Assembly: GCA_919902675.1 (NCBI GenBank)
Contig: CAKKRH010000022.1
Location: 1 to 35,245, forward strand
DNA: 35,245 bases
Source: Omnitrophica bacterium GWA2_41_15
GTDB taxonomy: Bacteria; Omnitrophota; Gorgyraeia; Gygaellales; UBA12090
Direction: 5' to 3'
In this document: piece by piece, positions 1 to 6,490 of the stretch
Numbering within the stretch: the first letter of the stretch is position 1
How the letters are laid out: every line of letters begins with the position of its first letter
Program-made: the position numbers and the translations under genes
Notes under the pieces: generated by a model
Told to the model about the DNA's origin: nothing
Database searches by the model: none
The model's input: the letters and a program-made list of their open reading frames with translations, nothing else

Positions 1-1536
1 CTCAAGGATAAACCCGGCCTCATTAAGATAGGGCAAAAGGATTCTATTTACCAGGAAGCCACAGGAATCCTTGACCACAATCGGGGTCTTGCCTAATCGT
101 TTAGAGAATTCCACCATTGTAGCTATAGTCTCATCGCTGGTATGGGGGGTGCGAATCAGCTCAACCAAAGGCATCCGGTGCACCGGGTTAAAAAAGTGCA
201 TCCCGATCACCCGCTCTTTATTTCGCGCTTCCACCGACATCCGCTCAACCGATAAACAAGAGGTGTTAGAGGCAATAATAGCCTGGGGACTAACCTCAGA
301 ATCAAGCTGGCTAAAAACCGCCTGTTTTATCTTCATATCCTCAACCACCGCCTCCACCACCAAATCCGTATTAGCAAATCCGCTGTAATCCAAAGTTGTA
401 GAAATCAGCCCCATCCCAGATATAGCCTGATTTTTTTTAAGCTTTTTCTTTTTTACCGCGTAATCATAAACCTCCCTGGCCTGCCTTAAGCCCCGGCCTA
501 AAGCCTGATAACTCAAATCCTTCATCCTCACCGGCAAGCCGTAATAGCTAAAAAGCTGGGCAATGCCTCCGCCCATTGCTCCCGCCCCCAAAACCGCGCA
601 CTTACCAATCTTACCGGGCTGGGCCTGGCTCCATTTGGTTTTCTTATATTTCTCAGTTAAATAAAATAGCGAAATCAGATTCTTGGAGATTTCCCCGACT
701 ACCAATTCCCCAAATACCTGAGCCTCTCTTTCTAAGGACCTCTCTAAAGAAGAGCTATAATTTTCAACAACTACCTCCAGGGCCTTTAAGGGCGCGGGAT
801 ATTGGCCTTTGGTAGTTTTTAAGACCAATTTTCGGGCTTGATCTTTTAAGATAGACCGCCCAAGAGAATTCCGGTCTAAAAATTTATTCAGCCAGCCTTT
901 AAGCCTGGGCCTGTAACTGTAGCGTTTAGAATGATTTCTCAAGAATTCCAGGCCTTGCTCAAACAGACGGTTTTGGCTGGTTAATTCGTCAACCAACCCG
1001 ATTTTTAAAGCCTCGGCAGCGGAAACCATTTCTCCGGCCAGGATTAACTGCAGGCCTTTACGCAAACCCACCAAACGCGGCAGGCGCTTGGTGCCGCCAA
1101 AACCCGGAATTATCCCTAGCTTCACCTCCGGCAGGCCAATCTTGACCTTATCCCCAAAACAGGCTAAACGGTAGTCGCAGGCCAGGGCCAGCTCTAATCC
1201 TCCGCCTAAACAAGCGCCGTTGATTAAGGCAAGAGAGGGAATAGAAAGCCTTTCCAAGGCATTAAGTATCTTCTGTCCCCCTTGAGCCTTAAGCTCAGCC
1301 TCAGGGCTGGAGGTGATATTCTCAATCTCTTTAATATCCGCCCCAGCAATAAAAATATCCGGTTTCTTGCTTACCACGAGCAGCCCTTTTAAATCCTGCC
1401 TGGAGCCCAATTGCCCGATGATCCCTTCCAACTCCTTAATCACCGCCGCGGACAACACATTCACCCTAGACTCCGGCTGGTCAAATTCTATGACCGCGAA
1501 TTCTTTATCTATTATTAGCTTTAGAGCTTTATCCAT
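1..1536 (-). CDS. fadJ: 3-hydroxyacyl-CoA dehydrogenase / enoyl-CoA hydratase fusion (FadJ/FadB-like), C-terminus cut by window edge
   Basis: Manual minus-strand translation from ATG at 1536 gives MDKALKLIIDKEFAVIEFDQPESRVNVLSAAVIKELEGIIGQLGSRQDLKGLLVVSKKPDIFIAGADIKEIENI...INGACLGGGLELALACDYR (crotonase fold), then a 3HCDH region (SNTSCLSVE...GMHFFNPV). SD-like AGGGGTG upstream. Absent from the ORF track because it runs off the edge. Confidence 0.9.
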   Translation of the reverse strand, partial: MDKALKLIIDKEFAVIEFDQPESRVNVLSAAVIKELEGIIGQLGSRQDLKGLLVVSKKPDIFIAGADIKEIENITSSPEAELKAQGGQKILNALERLSIPSLALINGACLGGGLELALACDYRLACFGDKVKIGLPEVKLGIIPGFGGTKRLPRLVGLRKGLQLILAGEMVSAAEALKIGLVDELTSQNRLFEQGLEFLRNHSKRYSYRPRLKGWLNKFLDRNSLGRSILKDQARKLVLKTTKGQYPAPLKALEVVVENYSSSLERSLEREAQVFGELVVGEISKNLISLFYLTEKYKKTKWSQAQPGKIGKCAVLGAGAMGGGIAQLFSYYGLPVRMKDLSYQALGRGLRQAREVYDYAVKKKKLKKNQAISGMGLISTTLDYSGFANTDLVVEAVVEDMKIKQAVFSQLDSEVSPQAIIASNTSCLSVERMSVEARNKERVIGMHFFNPVHRMPLVELIRTPHTSDETIATMVEFSKRLGKTPIVVKDSCGFLVNRILLPYLNEAGFILE

Positions 1537-1672
1537 CTTCACCCCTGAAGCGATTAACCCGGATAACCGCTTCAATATCTGACATAATTATCCTTACATA
1601 CCCATCTTTAATAAGGGCATTTTATCCGGATATATTTCCCTTATCAAGCAATTTGTCTAACCCAGGATTCGT

Positions 1673-1693
1673 AATCACCGCCGCGCCCTGGCC
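1673..1693 (-). pseudogene. short remnant of thiolase 3' end (copy D)
   Basis: GGCCAGGGCGCGGCGGTGATT encodes GQGAAVI. It is short, but contains a 16-nt exact match to the thiolase terminus and is placed just upstream of fadJ. Confidence 0.5.
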
Positions 1694-1709
1694 ATTGCTT
1701 CTATTCCCC

Positions 1710-1862
1710 TCACTTAACCGTGTAAGGTGAAATGCGGACTGTCTTGCCATTCTCCCACACCGCCAGAGGACGGCCTGTCTTTTTATGCTGCTGGACCACC
1801 TGCCGCACCGCCTTCTTCAATGCCGCTTCAGCCTTATCCTGTAAAGACATCCTCTTTTTCAT
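1710..1862 (-). CDS. small putative antitoxin partner of the zeta-like toxin (50 aa)
   Basis: Manual translation MKKRMSLQDKAEAALKKAVRQVVQQHKKTGRPLAVWENGKTVRISPYTVK*. It starts 3 nt after the toxin stop; below the ORF-track length cutoff. Confidence 0.55.
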   Translation of the reverse strand: MKKRMSLQDKAEAALKKAVRQVVQQHKKTGRPLAVWENGKTVRISPYTVK

Positions 1863-1865
1863 TCA

Positions 1866-2441
1866 TTACCTCGCGCTTCTTTGAACTGCGGCAAACAATC
1901 CTTCATTAACTACTTCTCTATGGCCATTGCGTCTTTTTGAAATCAATACAGGCTTAGCCTTTGAATTGTCAAATAGCATCCAGGAATTAAGCAACGGCTC
2001 ATACAAGGAGAAAAAATTACTGACCCCCCGGACAAAGCGCCGGCGAACATCTTCAGCCGGCACATAATGCCCGCCTTCCGCGACCCTGTCTTTAATACGG
2101 GCGATTGCTAATTCTGGAGTAGGAATCCAGAGAAAAAAGAGATGAAGCGAATAACCTTTAGCCTTTAACTTAGCGAGTAAGCCCACATAAGATTTACCGG
2201 ACAAGGTTGTCTCAAAGGCAAAATCAACGCCGCGCCTGGCGTATTCGTAGATTTGCTCAAGAACAAGCTTACCAGCTTTAATGGCGGCGGCCTGGGGCCC
2301 AAACGGAGCCAACCCTTGGGCAATAAGGTCCGCGTTCACAAAATTCACGCATTTCACATATTCAGGGAGAAACTCCCCGGCAAAAGTCGTCTTCCCCGAC
2401 CCATTAGGCCCTGCGATTATATAAACATTCTTATTTTTCAT
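1866..2441 (-). CDS. zeta-toxin-like P-loop kinase (AAA family)
   Basis: MKNKNVYIIAGPNGSGKTTFAGEFLPEY... with Walker A GPNGSGKTT and zeta-like DFAFETTLSGKSY. The ORF-track extension to 2483 (MCGRRSGGGGSCGE) reads a thiolase remnant out of frame and is unlikely to be real. Confidence 0.8.
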   Translation of the reverse strand: MKNKNVYIIAGPNGSGKTTFAGEFLPEYVKCVNFVNADLIAQGLAPFGPQAAAIKAGKLVLEQIYEYARRGVDFAFETTLSGKSYVGLLAKLKAKGYSLHLFFLWIPTPELAIARIKDRVAEGGHYVPAEDVRRRFVRGVSNFFSLYEPLLNSWMLFDNSKAKPVLISKRRNGHREVVNEGLFAAVQRSAR

Positions 2442-2500
2442 CTCTCCGCAACTACCCCCGCCCCCTGACCTGCGCCCACACAAAGCTAAGTTAAACCGAG
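2438..2500 (-). pseudogene. remnant of thiolase 3' end (copy C)
   Basis: Minus translation LGLT*LCVGAGQGAGVVAER* against the intact thiolase C-terminus LGLASLCVGGGQGAAVVVER*. Confidence 0.8.
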
Positions 2501-2596
2501 CCTCTTCTTAAAATGGTCGCTGTCCCTATTTACCTATTTACCTATTACCTATTTTTCAATCCGCGTATAGGAAAAATAAAACCGCCGCTTTTTGCG

Positions 2597-2935
2597 CTAA
2601 GCTACTTTTAAATACGTAGAATTACTTTTAGAAAGCCGAGGAAAAGAAATGCTCACGCCTCTGCCTAAAGATTTAGCTATTCTTACCAAAGTTTCAATAG
2701 TTAGATTTTTCTCCTCCCCTGTTTCTATTTGAGAGACAAACTGTTGGGAAACGCCTAATCTCTTGGCAAGGTCAATTTGCCGAATATGTTTATTCTGCCT
2801 TAATTCCGCTATTTTCTGGGCTAAAGCCACCTTAGCGCACTCAATTTCATAGAACTGCTTAAATTCCTTATTTTTTAGCCTCTCTTTTAAATCAATCTCA
2901 ACATTCTCCAACCTAACCTTTTTCATTAAAATCAC
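2597..2935 (-). CDS. XRE-family HTH antitoxin (HigA-like)
   Basis: Lambda-repressor-type HTH (IAELRQNKHIRQIDLAKRLGVSQQFVSQIETGEEKNLTIETLVRIAKSLG), adjacent to a HigB/RelE-like toxin. Confidence 0.85.
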   Translation of the reverse strand: MILMKKVRLENVEIDLKERLKNKEFKQFYEIECAKVALAQKIAELRQNKHIRQIDLAKRLGVSQQFVSQIETGEEKNLTIETLVRIAKSLGRGVSISFPRLSKSNSTYLKVA

Positions 2936-2939
2936 CTCA

Positions 2940-3305
2940 CTATTCCAATCTTTCTATATGCCTGCCCTCTGCTTCAACTTCGCATTTCCTTTTAAAACAT
3001 AATCTTAACACAACTTCAGGTATTTCGCTTGTTCTCTTCTTGATAGCATTAACCAATACCGCGCTATCCCGCAGATAAAAGAAATAAAATATCCTGTTAT
3101 CCTTTGGACGCAGTTCATAAATTCCGTCCTTTAGATAATCCGCCATAGGCCTGCGGAGATTATTACCCTGCTTCTTTAATTCGCGAATATACGCGAATAT
3201 CTTTGCCTGTTCCTTTAGAGTCAAGGAGGTAATAAACTCCTTAACCGGCACTTTCCCTGTTTTATCAACAAAATAATATACGGCTGAAAGCCTATCTTCT
3301 CCCAT
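2940..3305 (-). CDS. RelE/HigB-like toxin (Gp49-like)
   Basis: YYFVDKTGKVPVKEFITSL...DGIYELRPKDNRIFYFFYLRDSAVLVNAIKK resembles the phage-derived Gp49-like/HigB family; toxin-first order. Confidence 0.85.
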   Translation of the reverse strand: MGEDRLSAVYYFVDKTGKVPVKEFITSLTLKEQAKIFAYIRELKKQGNNLRRPMADYLKDGIYELRPKDNRIFYFFYLRDSAVLVNAIKKRTSEIPEVVLRLCFKRKCEVEAEGRHIERLE

Positions 3306-3309
3306 TCAA

Positions 3310-3338
3310 AGTATACAAGCTTTAACTTGTATTGTCAA
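3310..3338 (-). promoter_or_regulatory. sigma70-like promoter with embedded operator dyad for the HigBA-like module
   Basis: Minus strand TTGACA-17 nt-TATACT. Perfect 7-bp dyad ATACAAG-6 nt-CTTGTAT lies over the spacer and -10. Confidence 0.8.
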
Positions 3339-3407
3339 GGTGAATTTTAGGAGCACATCACTAATCATAAGATTAGCAGGAATTAAGTTAACCGTCCCTA
3401 CAATTCC

Positions 3408-3446
3408 CATCGTCAAGGACTATTTTGTAATTTTGAGGTTGACCCC
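3408..3446. repeat. 39-bp REP-like direct repeat, copy 2
   Basis: Minus GGGGTCAACCTCAAAATTACAAAATAGTCCTTGACGATG. Confidence 0.6.
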
Positions 3447-3459
3447 TTACCGCTCTTAT

Positions 3460-3513
3460 CACAATCACCGCCGCGCCTTGGCCGCCGCCGACACAAAGCG
3501 AGGCCAGATCTAA
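3460..3513 (-). pseudogene. remnant of thiolase 3' end (copy B)
   Basis: Minus translation LDLASLCVGGGQGAAVIV matches thiolase LGLASLCVGGGQGAAVVV over 18 codons. Confidence 0.85.
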
Positions 3514-3514
3514 A

Positions 3515-3553
3515 CAACGTCAATGATTATCTTGGAATTTTGAGGTTTGCCCC
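3515..3553. repeat. 39-bp REP-like direct repeat, copy 1
   Basis: Minus GGGGCAAACCTCAAAATTCCAAGATAATCATTGACGTTG, similar to 3408-3446. Confidence 0.6.
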
Positions 3554-3600
3554 ATTTTCACCATTAGAATCCGGCTGGTCAAATTCGATTGCCGTTACAT
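3554..3600 (-). pseudogene. remnant of fadJ 5' end
   Basis: Minus translation TAIEFDQPDSNGEN against fadJ AVIEFDQPESRVNV; exact 17-nt match tccggctggtcaaattc (3570-3586 and 1472-1488). Confidence 0.75.
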
Positions 3601-3655
3601 TTGCGCGGTGCTCTATGCTAAAAGGCGGCGCAAAGCAGTCTTCTGGAGCGAATTG

Positions 3656-4108
3656 TTAGATGTCTTTATTCTCTCTTAAATAATTGGCGTCTAATTTATC
3701 TTTTTCTCTGCCTGTGGATTGTTTATTCTTAATGAGGTTTTCTTTTGAAAGGAATGGTATTCGCAGGCCTTCAATCTCTATGATTTCTTTTGTTTTGTAA
3801 GCTTCTTTAAAAGTTACGCCATCAATAAGTGTCATTATGTCGATACGGCGAGGCGCTACGCCTATTTGAAAAATTATCCCTTTCTCCGCGAAAGTCTTTT
3901 TCGTGACGCCAGACAACGGGGCGCCGAATTCAGAGATTGATTTATAAATCTTTTTTGAGTTTTCGCTAGACGACTCTACCCATATATCAAAATCTCCCGT
4001 GGCGCGGGGATAACCATACGCTCCCATGGCATACGCGCCGACAACAAGAAATTTCACCTTATTGTTTAATAAGATTTGTGATATTTCTTTGTAGTCTTCG
4101 TTCAACAT
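3656..4108 (-). CDS. nucleotidyltransferase-fold protein (putative MNT-type TA/defence component)
   Basis: VKFLVVGAYAMGAYGYPRATGDFDIWVESS: NTase motif GxYA...R.TGDFDIWV; RIDIMTLIDGV. Confidence 0.75.
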   Translation of the reverse strand: MLNEDYKEISQILLNNKVKFLVVGAYAMGAYGYPRATGDFDIWVESSSENSKKIYKSISEFGAPLSGVTKKTFAEKGIIFQIGVAPRRIDIMTLIDGVTFKEAYKTKEIIEIEGLRIPFLSKENLIKNKQSTGREKDKLDANYLRENKDI

Positions 4109-4247
4109 AAGGTAATTTTCTCAATGACCATAATTCTGCCGTGAGCTCCCACATAAAGGAAACTCTTTCTGCTGGGGACGCTCCCACAAAATCTTCATCG
4201 TTCTCCGATATTTTACCTATATATACTTTACCCCGATTTACTTTCAT
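4059..4247 (-). CDS. small protein paired with the nucleotidyltransferase (62 aa)
   Basis: MKVNRGKVYIGKISENDEDFVGASPAERVSFMWELTAELWSLRKLPYVERRLQRNITNLIKQ; overlaps the NTase start by 50 nt. Confidence 0.65.
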   Translation of the reverse strand: MKVNRGKVYIGKISENDEDFVGASPAERVSFMWELTAELWSLRKLPYVERRLQRNITNLIKQ

Positions 4248-4292
4248 AAAATATTATACCATAATTTTCTGATTTTTTGCTCATATAACGGC

Positions 4293-4363
4293 GTAGGGTC
4301 AAACGGTGAAACTTGAAATTACAGATTTTTAAATCATTTCACATTTCAAGGGCTGACCCCTTC
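4293..4363. repeat. REP-like imperfect inverted repeat
   Basis: gggtca...cttgaaat ... atttcaag..tgacccc arms across ~70 bp. Confidence 0.6.
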
Positions 4364-4369
4364 TTCATA

Positions 4370-4588
4370 TTATTTTCTTTTTTCTATCCGAGTTTGCAGT
4401 TCTTTTAAAGAAAGCAGACGTCCGCCATGGGTTTGATATTTTGTTGATCGACGATCCAGTTCAGCCTTGTGCGATTCAGACACAGGGACACACTCTTTAG
4501 AAGCAATAGAATCCCACATATCCTCAACGAACAGGATTTTTTCTGCCGTACTTAAACGGGAAATCTTAGGAATATCCGCTACTTTCAT
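4370..4588 (-). CDS. putative addiction-module component (PF09720-like antitoxin), orphan
   Basis: MKVADIPKISRLSTAEKILFVEDMWDSIASKE...KAELDRRSTKYQTHGGRLLSLKELQTRIEKRK is typical of the family; no RelE/ParE gene downstream. Confidence 0.8.
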   Translation of the reverse strand: MKVADIPKISRLSTAEKILFVEDMWDSIASKECVPVSESHKAELDRRSTKYQTHGGRLLSLKELQTRIEKRK

Positions 4589-4606
4589 AATCTCACCTCC
4601 GCTTCA

Positions 4607-4625
4607 ATTATAACATACATGTTAT
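4607..4625 (-). promoter_or_regulatory. promoter -10 and operator-like dyad at the thiolase stop codon
   Basis: Dyad ATAACAT-2 nt-ATGTTAT (4610-4625) includes the thiolase TAA (4622-4624); TATAAT at 4607-4612; SD GGAGGTG before the 4588 ATG. Confidence 0.6.
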
Positions 4626-5872
4626 CTCTCCACCACCACCGCCGCGCCCTGGCCGCCGCCTACGCAGAGCGAGGCCAGGCCTAAGTGCAGGCTTCGCCGC
4701 TTCATCTCCTTAAGCAAGGTCAAAATCAAGCGACTTCCGGTTACCCCTACAGGGTGCCCCAGGGCAATAGCTCCCCCATTCACATTAAGTATCTCGCGAT
4801 TGAGCTTTCCTATATTATCCTTCTCTAACTGCCTTTCGCAGGCAATTACTTGAGCGGCAAAGGCCTCGTTGATCTCAATCAGTTCTATGTCGCTTAATTT
4901 CAGGCCGGCCTTCTTTAAGACTTCCGGGATGGCAAAGGCTGGGCCAATCCCCATCTTGCTGGGCTCAACCCCTACATAATCATATGCGCGAATAAAACCT
5001 AAAGGCGTAAAACCCAACTCCTTGGCCTTTTCCTCTTTCATCAAGAGCAGGGCGCAGGCCCCGTCAGTAACCTGGCAGGCATTGCCTACGGTTACGCTTC
5101 CGGAATAGCGGTCAAAAAAAGGCTTAAGCTTAGCCAAATCCTCTAAGGCAATCTTCTCCCGCACCCCATTATCATCAGTAATTGTCTTTTCGTATTTCGG
5201 AGGAACAAATACCGGGACGATTTCCTCTTTTAGTTTTTCCCTGGCACTGGTCGCCTTCTTGTGGCTGGTTAAGGCAAACTCATCCTGCTCTTTGCGGGTT
5301 ATCCCGTATTCTTTAGCCAATATCTCGGCGGTCTGGCCCATATTCAAGCCGCAGACCGGATCCGTCAAGCCTAACTGCAGGCCAATCACCGGCTTTAGTA
5401 GGCGGCTGGGTTTAAGCAGCTCCCAGAATATGGCAATTCTTTCCAGGGGATTCTTGGCCTTAGATAACTTCAAAAACAGCTTAGCGGTCTTGGAAGGATA
5501 ATACATCGGGATATTGGACATTGACTCCGCCCCGCCAGCAATCACCACCTCATCTATACCCAGCATTATCTTCTCTGCCGCGCTGGTAATAGCCTCAAAT
5601 CCCGAGGCGCAGTTGCGGGAGACGGTATAGGCCCGTTTTTCTTTGGGTATCCCGGCAAGCAGTGAAATCACCCGGGCGATATTGGCCGCCTCCGGAGGAT
5701 TGGCCACTGAACCGAAAATCACCTCATCCACCAGCATCGGGTCTAAATTCGTTCTCTCCAGCAATTCCCGCGCCGCTATGCTGCCCAATTCCTGGGCCGG
5801 GATATCCCCGAAATCCGTCCAGGCCCGGGTAAAAGGAGTACGTATCCCGCTGACTATGGCTATCCTTGGCAT
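4622..5872 (-). CDS. acetyl-CoA acetyltransferase (thiolase)
   Basis: MPRIAIVSGIRTPFTRAW...SRNCASGFEAI (nucleophile Cys)...NVNGGAIALGHPVGVTGSR...SLCVGGGQGAAVVVER. Confidence 0.95.
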   Translation of the reverse strand: MPRIAIVSGIRTPFTRAWTDFGDIPAQELGSIAARELLERTNLDPMLVDEVIFGSVANPPEAANIARVISLLAGIPKEKRAYTVSRNCASGFEAITSAAEKIMLGIDEVVIAGGAESMSNIPMYYPSKTAKLFLKLSKAKNPLERIAIFWELLKPSRLLKPVIGLQLGLTDPVCGLNMGQTAEILAKEYGITRKEQDEFALTSHKKATSAREKLKEEIVPVFVPPKYEKTITDDNGVREKIALEDLAKLKPFFDRYSGSVTVGNACQVTDGACALLLMKEEKAKELGFTPLGFIRAYDYVGVEPSKMGIGPAFAIPEVLKKAGLKLSDIELIEINEAFAAQVIACERQLEKDNIGKLNREILNVNGGAIALGHPVGVTGSRLILTLLKEMKRRSLHLGLASLCVGGGQGAAVVVER

Positions 5873-5881
5873 ATCTCTCCT

Positions 5882-6184
5882 CTACCTATAAGTGAATTCA
5901 TTGCGTTTTCTCAAAGCCAATATCCAGACAATCTTTTTCACGTCATCTATATCATAAAGAACCCGATAATCGCCTATTCGCAGGCGGTATTCAGCGGTAA
6001 ATTCATACAGGTAAACCGGCGGCCGGATAGCCTTAAATTTCTTACCCTCCGGACGCGGCTGATCCGCCAGCTTTTCCACCCCTTCCATTATCCTTAGACG
6101 CGTCACTTTTTGAGAAATCTTAGAAAGGACCTTATCAAACTTCTCTTCTATAGACTGAGAGGGAAACCTGACTTCGTATTTCAT
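5882..6184 (-). CDS. RelE/ParE-family toxin
   Basis: MKYEVRFPSQSIEEKFDKVL...YRLRIGDYRVLYDIDDVKKIVWILALRKRNEFTYR: RelE core YRIRxGDYRVLY. Confidence 0.9.
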   Translation of the reverse strand: MKYEVRFPSQSIEEKFDKVLSKISQKVTRLRIMEGVEKLADQPRPEGKKFKAIRPPVYLYEFTAEYRLRIGDYRVLYDIDDVKKIVWILALRKRNEFTYR

Positions 6185-6187
6185 TTA

Positions 6188-6475
6188 TTAAGCCGCTTTT
6201 TTATTTCTAAAAAGGCGGGAAACCGGGATACCTTTCGAACCAGACTTAACAGCTAAACGGCCTTCCCGGATAACTTCTAAAGTCTTAGGCTCAGAAAGCT
6301 CTTCTATAATATCCGCTAATTCCAGTATGTCCGAATAAGGCAGGATAACATTTATCGGAACCCCCCGGTCAGTCACAATAAAAGTCTTTTTTCTTTTTAA
6401 AACGCTGGAGATATGTTCCTTCAAATCCCTAATCCCGATATGCTCCGACTTTAACAAATCCATCGCTATACTCAT
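6188..6475 (-). CDS. Phd/YefM-family antitoxin
   Basis: GIRDLKEHISSVLKRKKTFIVTDRGVPINVILPYSDIL, directly upstream of the RelE toxin. Confidence 0.85.
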   Translation of the reverse strand: MSIAMDLLKSEHIGIRDLKEHISSVLKRKKTFIVTDRGVPINVILPYSDILELADIIEELSEPKTLEVIREGRLAVKSGSKGIPVSRLFRNKKAA

Positions 6476-6490
6476 TGTTTATTTCCTCCT

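Noticed and set aside
1313-1582. Plus-strand ORF antisense to fadJ
   Set aside because: Low-complexity antisense shadow of a clear enzyme CDS; no SD or family signature.
1571-1585. Alternative fadJ start MSDIEAVIRVNRF
   Set aside because: That frame meets a stop after 18 codons; fadJ begins at 1536.
1727-1909. Plus-strand 60-aa ORF
   Set aside because: Overlaps the better-supported minus-strand 50-aa antitoxin-like ORF and the toxin end.
2442-2483. N-terminal extension MCGRRSGGGGSCGE of the zeta-like toxin
   Set aside because: It is the thiolase remnant read in another frame; MKNKNVYIIAGPNGSGKTT is a natural start.
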